From Streptomyces sp. NBC_01288 (GTDB lineage: Bacteria; Actinomycetota; Actinomycetes; Streptomycetales; Streptomycetaceae): a stretch of DNA of 64,000 nt. The translations under genes were made by a program, and so were the position numbers. Below, one piece after another: positions 58,268 to 64,000 of the stretch (its first letter is position 1; each line of letters begins with the position of its first letter). The notes under the pieces are model-generated. The model was not told the DNA's origin. It did no database searches and was given only the letters and a program-made list of their open reading frames with translations. Location: contig NZ_CP108427.1 in NCBI RefSeq assembly GCF_035982055.1, positions 744,001 through 808,000 of the forward strand. Direction: 5' to 3'.

Positions 58268-58402
58268 TGTGCGACTTCCGCAGACCTGCCCATGCGCTGG
58301 GGCATCCCTGATCCGCCGCGAACCACCTTTCGAGACATGACAACCCGTCAACGGTCCGGACCGGCCGGATTCCCACCCGAATCGTCGACGGGTCACGGTT
58401 CG
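58268..58402. other. Gap downstream of the beta-galactosidase
   Basis: 135 bases with no gene; no clear hairpin found for termination of the leftward beta-galactosidase gene. Confidence 0.4.
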
Positions 58403-61400
58403 CTATCCGGCCGGAGCCTCCAACTTGCTGATCCTCACCGCCCCTTGAGCCGCCCCCGGATGAGCACTGCTCAACGTCAGCCGCACCCGCGACCCGCGCA
58501 CAGCACCGAAGGTGACGACAGTCGGGGTGTCCGAGGCCGTGGCCCAGTCGACGGCGGCCCCCTCCACCGGCACCCACGCCCGACCGTCCCACACCGCGAC
58601 CACCACCGCCGCGGGCAGACTGTGCGTCGAGTCCGCGGTGAACGACACCTCCACCCGGTCGAAGGACCGCACCCTGCCCCAGTCCACCGACACCCAGTCC
58701 TCCCCACGCGCGCCGCTGAACCCTGGCAACAGAGCCGTGGCCGACTTCGCGAACGCGTTGGACCATCCGGTCGCCGCGTCACCGTCGAGCATGGCGACGG
58801 GGAGTGTGTCGGGTCGGCCGGAGTAACTCGCGTCGGCGTAGGGGTAGTTCAGGGGCGTCGGGTAGTCGGCCTCGAAGCGCTCCGCCGAAGTCACGACCAC
58901 ATCCCGACCCGGTGCCGTCCGTACCGTCACCGTGCCGCCCCGCAGCCCCTCCGCCCGCGCCGTCACCTTCAGCGAGCCCGCCTTCGTACCGGACCGCACG
59001 ATCGCAAGTGCCTTGCCGTGAAAGGCGGTTCGGGTGCTCGCCTGGTAGCGCTCGGCGCTCTCCTCGCGCCCGTTGTCGAGACCGGCAAGTGATCCACCCC
59101 GCACCTCGAAGGCGATCAGATCGTCCGCGTCGGGCAGGACGACCCCGTGGGCGTCGACGACCTCGGCCGTCACGAAGACCAGCGAACGGCCGTCCGCGGC
59201 AAGGGACTTGCGGTCGGCCGTGAGGCGGACGGCGTGTGCGGGTCCCGCCGTGCGCAGCACGTCCGACGCGACCGTCTTCCCGCCGCTGCTCGCCACCGCC
59301 TTCAACTCGCCCGGCTCGTAAGGGACTTTCCAGGTCAGGTGGAGTTTGCCCGCGCTGCCGTTCGGGCTGGTGTAACTGCCCGGGTAGGGGCCGGTGGTGA
59401 AGGTCTTGTCGTCGCCGGTGGCCTCGGTGGTCTCCAGGTAGGTGCGGCCGTCGGTGGTCTTCTTGGTGTCGAACTCCCTTGTCCCCAGGGACTTTCCGTT
59501 GAGGAACAGCTCGACGGTCTCGACGTTGGCGTACGCCCAGACCTCGACCGTGTCGCCCGGCCGGTGGTTCCAGCTCATCGGCACCAGATGGACCATGGGC
59601 TCACTGACCCACTGGCTGCGGAAGAGGTGGTACATGTCCTTCGGGAAGCCGGCCGTGTCGACCGCGCCGAAGAAGGACGCCTTGACCGGGAAGACGTCGT
59701 ACGGCGTCGGCTCCCCGATGTAGTCGATGCCGGACCACAGGAACTGGCCCGCGAACCACTTCCGGTCCCGGTCCTTCTTGTGTCCGTACTCGCCGCTCAT
59801 CGTCCAGGAGGCGAGGTTGTTGTCGTACGACGAGGTGTCGCGCCTGCCCGGGGTGTGGTTCTCGCCGGTGTTCAGGTGCTCCGGCTCCTGGTAGGCGCCG
59901 CGTGTCGAGGTCTCCGAGGAGGACTCGGACTCGAAGAGGAACAGGTTCGGATAGGCCGCGTGCAGAGCGTCGACCGACTTGGCGGTGTTGTAGTTGAGGC
60001 CGAGTCCGTCGAGCTTGGCGAGCATGAGGTCGGCGGCGGAGCCCTTGGCGGGCACCCCGTGGTACTTGTTCGAGCCGATGACCACCGGCCGGGTGTCGTC
60101 CGCCGCCTTGATCGCGCCGATGATGCGGTCGGCCATCGCCAGTCCGGCGGTGGCGGTGGAGTCCGGGATCTCGTTGCCGATGGACCACAGCACCACGGCG
60201 GGCGAGTTGCGGGCGGCGAGGACCATCTCGGTGGCGTCCCGCTCGCACCAGTCGTCGAAGAACCGGTGGTAGTCGTAGGTGGTCTTGCCGGTGTGCCAGC
60301 AGTCGAAGGCCTCGACCATCATCACGATGCCCAACTCCTCGCAGGCCTGGATGATTTGGGGCGAGGGCGGGTTGTGGGAGGTGCGGAAGGCGTTGACGCC
60401 CATCGACTTCATGATGCTCAACTGCCTGCGTACGGCGTCGAGGCTGATCGCGGAGCCGAGGGCGCCTTGGTCGTGGTGGAGGTCAACGCCCTTGATCTTG
60501 GTGTGCGTTCCGTTGAGGGAGAAGCCCTCGTCCGGGTCGAAGCGATAGGTGCGGATGCCGAAGGGGGTGCTGTACGTGTCGACCGTCCTGCCGGCCACCC
60601 GCAGTTCGGTCTCCAGGGTGTAGCGGTGGTCCGGGGTCTCGATGTCCCACAACTTGGGCTTGGGGACGGCGAGTTCATGGGGTTCGGTCGCGCGGTCGGT
60701 GACGGTGACCGTGGAGGCGGCGCGGGCCACCGTCCGGCCGCCGGGGTCGACGACTCTCGATCGGACCTCGACCTCGCTCGCGGTGCCGGATTCATTCACC
60801 ACGGACGTCCGCACCCGTATGACGGCCCGCTCGGCGGTGATGTCCGGGGTCGTGACGTACGTACCCCGGCGTTCGACGTGCACCGGCTCGGTGATGACGA
60901 GGCGGGCCTCGCGGTAGATGCCGCTGCCCGAGTACCAGCGGCTGCTGGGGAGTTGGTTGCGCACCTGCACCGCGACGACGTTCTCCGTGGTGCCGTCGGT
61001 GTGCGCCAGGTCGGTGAGGTCGAAGGCGAACCCCGTGTATCCGTAGGGGTGTTGGCCGACCTGCGTGCCGTTGCAGTGGACGTACGAGTCCATGTAGACG
61101 CCGTCGAACTCGACCGAGATCCGCTTGCCCGCGAAGGCCGGCGGCAGGGTGAAGGCGATCCGGTACCAGCCGAGGCCGCCGGGGAAGAACCCGGTGCCGC
61201 TGGTCGTGCCGTAGGCCGTGGTGGGGGTCTGTTCGATGCTCCAGTCGTGCGGGACCGCGACCTGGCGCCAGGCCGAGTCGTCGTAGTCCGGTGCGGCGGC
61301 CTCGGCGTAGGCGCCGGTCGGGTCGGTGGTCCCGCCCGGGTTGACCAGCGCGAAGCGCCAGCCGTCCCGGAGCGGGACCGTGCGGCGGCCGGACGTGCTC

Positions 61401-61495
61401 GCGCCGGCGGCGCGTGCGGCCGGGGCGGACAGGAGTGATGCGGCCGTCGGCGCGGCCGTGGAAGCGATCAAAACCGATCTGCGAGTGACCGTCAT
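58403..61495 (-). CDS. Exported GH2 beta-galactosidase-like enzyme with carbohydrate-binding C-terminus
   Basis: 1,030 residues. Twin-arginine signal (TRRSVLIASTAAPTAASLLSAPAARAAG). GH2 sugar-binding (about 40-200: PHDWSIEQTPTT, GLGWYRIAFTLP), immunoglobulin-like (about 205-315) and TIM-barrel (about 320-610) domains: GVNAFRTSHNPPSPQIIQACEELGIVMMVEAFDCW, acid/base Glu in LWSIGNEIPD (about 440) and a later nucleophile region SETSTRGAYQ (about 530). Then DUF4982-like and BIG-type beta domains (about 640-860) and a discoidin-type (F5/8C) domain at the end (about 890-1025: FDRVEVSFTADS). Folded before export. Hydrolyses beta-galactosides or related polymers outside the cell. Confidence 0.92.
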   Translation of the reverse strand: MTVTRRSVLIASTAAPTAASLLSAPAARAAGASTSGRRTVPLRDGWRFALVNPGGTTDPTGAYAEAAAPDYDDSAWRQVAVPHDWSIEQTPTTAYGTTSGTGFFPGGLGWYRIAFTLPPAFAGKRISVEFDGVYMDSYVHCNGTQVGQHPYGYTGFAFDLTDLAHTDGTTENVVAVQVRNQLPSSRWYSGSGIYREARLVITEPVHVERRGTYVTTPDITAERAVIRVRTSVVNESGTASEVEVRSRVVDPGGRTVARAASTVTVTDRATEPHELAVPKPKLWDIETPDHRYTLETELRVAGRTVDTYSTPFGIRTYRFDPDEGFSLNGTHTKIKGVDLHHDQGALGSAISLDAVRRQLSIMKSMGVNAFRTSHNPPSPQIIQACEELGIVMMVEAFDCWHTGKTTYDYHRFFDDWCERDATEMVLAARNSPAVVLWSIGNEIPDSTATAGLAMADRIIGAIKAADDTRPVVIGSNKYHGVPAKGSAADLMLAKLDGLGLNYNTAKSVDALHAAYPNLFLFESESSSETSTRGAYQEPEHLNTGENHTPGRRDTSSYDNNLASWTMSGEYGHKKDRDRKWFAGQFLWSGIDYIGEPTPYDVFPVKASFFGAVDTAGFPKDMYHLFRSQWVSEPMVHLVPMSWNHRPGDTVEVWAYANVETVELFLNGKSLGTREFDTKKTTDGRTYLETTEATGDDKTFTTGPYPGSYTSPNGSAGKLHLTWKVPYEPGELKAVASSGGKTVASDVLRTAGPAHAVRLTADRKSLAADGRSLVFVTAEVVDAHGVVLPDADDLIAFEVRGGSLAGLDNGREESAERYQASTRTAFHGKALAIVRSGTKAGSLKVTARAEGLRGGTVTVRTAPGRDVVVTSAERFEADYPTPLNYPYADASYSGRPDTLPVAMLDGDAATGWSNAFAKSATALLPGFSGARGEDWVSVDWGRVRSFDRVEVSFTADSTHSLPAAVVVAVWDGRAWVPVEGAAVDWATASDTPTVVTFGAVRGSRVRLTLSSAHPGAAQGAVRISKLEAPAG

Positions 61496-61751
61496 GGCGG
61501 CTCTCCCTCATCAGGGCCCAGAAGTACTCACAACTGATCGTGACCGAACAGATTCTGACGGGGTGGCACACCGGGCCGTCAAGGGTGCGGGGGCGGACGG
61601 CTGTCCCGTGGGCCACTTCGACCGGTTTTCCCCCTTGCCCACCGCGGCCCCCGGCCCTGGGGGTTCTCGTCCGCGCGGGACCGTGACGCACTAGGCTGGA
61701 ACGCAAGTGGCGTGTCTGTTCACTGTGAGTGCGCGCAATGGAGTGGCGACG

Positions 61752-64000
61752 ATGAGACCGGTCTACCCGTTCGACGATGCCGCGACGGCGCGGGTTGTCA
61801 TCGACGACGCGGGCACTCTGGTGGAGTGGAACGACGGGGCCGAGCGGCTCCTCGGCCACACCGCGGACGAGGTCGTGGGCCGCCCGGCCGTGCGGCTGCT
61901 GGCCGGCGGTGCCGAGGCGCTGCCCGGGATCACGGGTGCCCGCTGGGACGGCACGGTCTCGTTGCGCCACCGCGACGGGCGGGCCGTGTCCGTATGGCTG
62001 CTGGCCCACCACCGGCGCCCCCGGGACGGTGGGCCCGGCGACTGGCTCGTCGTGACGCCGTTGGAGGGGGGCGGTCCGCCCGCGGCCGAGGACCCTCTCG
62101 CGACCGCGGCACTCACCCAGTCGCCGTGTGCCATCGCGGTCTACGACGAGCGGCTGCGGCTGAGCCGGGTCAACGACGCCATGGCCGATGTGATCGGGCT
62201 GCCCGAGGAGCGCATCCAGGGGCTGCGGATCACCGAGATCGGCGGGAAGACGCAGAGCTCGGAGCTGGAGCAGTACATGCTGCGCGTGCTCACCTCCGGC
62301 ACCGCCGAGGACTTCCAGATCTACATGCGCACCGGCGGTGAGGACGCCGCGCACGCGTGGCTGGCCCGGATGGCGCCGATCACCGACGCCGAGGGGCGGG
62401 TGCGGGGCGTGTGTCTGGCCGCGCACGACTTCACCGAGAACTACCTGTCGCGGGAGCGGCTGCAACTCGTCAACGAGGCGAGCGTCCGCATCGGCACCAC
62501 CCTCGACGTCACCCGTACGGCCCAGGAGCTCGCGGACGTCTGCGTACCGGCGCTCGCCGACTTCGTCAGCATCGATCTGCTGGACCCGCAGGAGCACGGC
62601 GGCGAGCCCCCGACGGCGATCACCACGCCCATCCGACTGCGCCGGGCCGCCCACCAGTCGGTGCAGCAGGGCAGCCCCGAGGCCGTCGCGAAACCGGGCC
62701 AGCTGAACCTGTATCCGGAGCAGTCCCCGCAGGCCGACGCGCTGGTCGCGGGCCGCACGCTCGTCGCCTCGGGCCGGGCCCTCGAACTCTGGCTCGCCTG
62801 GGACCGCACCCGCAGCAGGCGCGTCGAGGAGTACGGCATCCACTCCTCGATGGCCGTACCGATCCAGGCCCGCGGGGTCACCCTAGGTGTGGCGGTCCTC
62901 ACCCGGTACCGGCGCAACGACCCGTTCGCCGCCGACGACGTCCTGCTGGCCGAGGAGGTCACCGCTCGGGCCGCCGTCTGCATCGACAACGCCCGCCGCT
63001 TCTCCCGCGAACGCGAGACCGCGCTGGCCCTCCAACGCAGCCTGCTCCCCCGCAAACTCCCGCGCACGGCCGCCCTGGAAGCCGCCTCACGCTATCTGCC
63101 GGCGGCGCGCGCGGGGGTCGGCGGCGACTGGTTCGACGTGATCCCGCTGTCCGGGATGCGGGTCGCCATGGTCGTCGGCGACGTCGTCGGCCACGGCATC
63201 CAGGCCTCCGCCACCATGGGCCGGCTGCGCACGGCCGTCCGCACCCTCGCCGACATCGACCTGGCCCCCGACGAGCTGCTGACCCATCTCGACGACCTCG
63301 TCGTACGGCTGTCCGCGGAGGCAGGCGGCGAGGGCAGCCCGGGTGAGGTCGGGGCGACCTGTCTGTACGCGGTGTACGACCCGGTGTCCCGCCGCTGCAC
63401 GCTGGCCCGTGCCGGGCATCCGCCGCCGGTCATGATCCGGCCCGGCGGTCCGCCCGAGCCCGTCGACCTGCCCGCGGGACCGCCGCTCGGCCTGGGCGGG
63501 CTGCCCTTCGAGTCGGCCGAGTTCGAGCTGCCCGAGGGCACCGTGCTCGCCCTGTACACCGACGGGTTGATCGAGAACCGGGAGCGGGACCTCGACGACA
63601 GTCAACGGCTGCTGTTCGACGCCCTGTACGCCCCCTCGGACTCCCTGGACGAGACCTGCGACCGGATCCTGCACGCCGTACTCCCGCCGGGCGGTGCCGC
63701 CGACGACGTGGCGCTGCTGCTGGCGCGCACCCAGGGGCTGCCCGCCGAGCAGGTCTCGACCTGGGACATCCCCGCCGACCCGTCACTCGTCGCCCCGATC
63801 CGCAAGCAGGTCGTGGAGCAGCTCGACACCTGGAACATGAGCGAGGCCGGGTTCACGGCCGAGCTGGTGGTGAGCGAGCTGGTCACCAACGCCATCCGCT
63901 ACGGCGCGCACCCCATCCGGCTCCGGCTGATCCATGACGCGACCACGCTGATCTGCGAGGTCTCCGACACCAATCACACGGCCCCGCACCTGCGCCGCGC
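61752..64000 (+). CDS. PP2C-type (SpoIIE) phosphatase with PAS, GAF and HATPase domains (3' truncated)
   Basis: The frame from ATG 61752 is open to the window edge (749 codons visible). Order: PAS (about 10-95: RVVIDDAGTLVEWNDGAERLLGHTA), second PAS (about 120-235: SPCAIAVYDERLRLSRVNDAMADVIGL), GAF (about 240-420), PP2C (about 435-660) with GVGGDWFDVI, VVGDVVGHG and LYTDGLIE, then an RsbW-like HATPase (about 690 onward: ELVVSELVTNAIRYG). It is the third phosphatase of this class in the window. The missing part should be only the ATPase end. Divergent from the beta-galactosidase gene. Confidence 0.92.
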   Translation, partial: MRPVYPFDDAATARVVIDDAGTLVEWNDGAERLLGHTADEVVGRPAVRLLAGGAEALPGITGARWDGTVSLRHRDGRAVSVWLLAHHRRPRDGGPGDWLVVTPLEGGGPPAAEDPLATAALTQSPCAIAVYDERLRLSRVNDAMADVIGLPEERIQGLRITEIGGKTQSSELEQYMLRVLTSGTAEDFQIYMRTGGEDAAHAWLARMAPITDAEGRVRGVCLAAHDFTENYLSRERLQLVNEASVRIGTTLDVTRTAQELADVCVPALADFVSIDLLDPQEHGGEPPTAITTPIRLRRAAHQSVQQGSPEAVAKPGQLNLYPEQSPQADALVAGRTLVASGRALELWLAWDRTRSRRVEEYGIHSSMAVPIQARGVTLGVAVLTRYRRNDPFAADDVLLAEEVTARAAVCIDNARRFSRERETALALQRSLLPRKLPRTAALEAASRYLPAARAGVGGDWFDVIPLSGMRVAMVVGDVVGHGIQASATMGRLRTAVRTLADIDLAPDELLTHLDDLVVRLSAEAGGEGSPGEVGATCLYAVYDPVSRRCTLARAGHPPPVMIRPGGPPEPVDLPAGPPLGLGGLPFESAEFELPEGTVLALYTDGLIENRERDLDDSQRLLFDALYAPSDSLDETCDRILHAVLPPGGAADDVALLLARTQGLPAEQVSTWDIPADPSLVAPIRKQVVEQLDTWNMSEAGFTAELVVSELVTNAIRYGAHPIRLRLIHDATTLICEVSDTNHTAPHLRR

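Overview
The window looks like chromosomal DNA of a Streptomyces-type actinomycete. GC is very high, with near-saturated G/C at third codon positions. It carries a ram/amf (SapB-type) lanthipeptide locus, a Streptomyces subtilisin inhibitor, a streptogrisin-like protease, several SpoIIE-type phosphatases with GAF, PAS or kinase-like domains, an ECF41 sigma factor and many four-base ATGA/GTGA gene overlaps. No rRNA, tRNA or CRISPR was seen. The species cannot be named from the sequence.

Layout. 1-4 kb: the end of an XdhC protein, a phosphoesterase, and a MarR regulator-MFS pump-isochorismatase operon behind three evenly spaced palindromes. 4-10.4 kb: cell-surface sugar genes, with a large GT2 glycosyltransferase and rmlC reading right and rmlA-rmlB-rmlD plus a methyltransferase reading left. 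10.4-13.3 kb: a small protein and a multidomain phosphatase. 13.4-21.6 kb: a class III lanthipeptide locus (ramC, a 37-residue ramS-like precursor, two ABC half-transporters, and a convergent ramR-like regulator). The second transporter is badly distended by in-frame repeats. 22-25.6 kb: another phosphatase and a secreted serine protease. 26.4-32.7 kb: a double-glycine-leader peptide followed by a three-gene export system (HlyD-like protein, C39 peptidase/ABC transporter, second ABC transporter of the NHLM type) with no visible modification enzyme. This and the distended ram transporter are the most unusual content.

32.7-37.3 kb: small regulator/enzyme pairs and an MFS pump with two palindromic operators. 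37.5-39.6 kb: a STAS protein, a 205-bp MITE sitting at its stop codon, an SSI inhibitor and a conserved unknown. 39.8-43.8 kb: an NCS1 permease, a cyclase-type hydrolase, an alpha/beta hydrolase and a 2-hydroxyacid dehydrogenase, probably catabolic. 43.8-49.8 kb: a sigma-like/zinc-finger/membrane/ricin-lectin fusion, an aldo-keto reductase with a divergent regulator, a Phd/Doc-like toxin-antitoxin pair, a DNA-alkyl repair methyltransferase and a 2OG oxygenase remnant with a large internal deletion. 49.8-54.6 kb: a hemerythrin protein, an MFS pump, and an ECF41 sigma factor translationally coupled to an orphan cytochrome b.

54.6-58.05 kb: three insertion sequences (IS481, IS4 and IS5 types) stacked at one CTAG that is the stop codon of the cytochrome b gene; target duplications are intact and show that the IS4 copy arrived after both neighbours. 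58.4-64 kb: an exported GH2 beta-galactosidase and a phosphatase gene that runs off the right edge. Themes linking the regions are surface and aerial-growth biology (rhamnose, SapB-like peptide, GG peptide, SSI/protease) and partner-switching style regulation (three phosphatases, STAS protein, ECF41).
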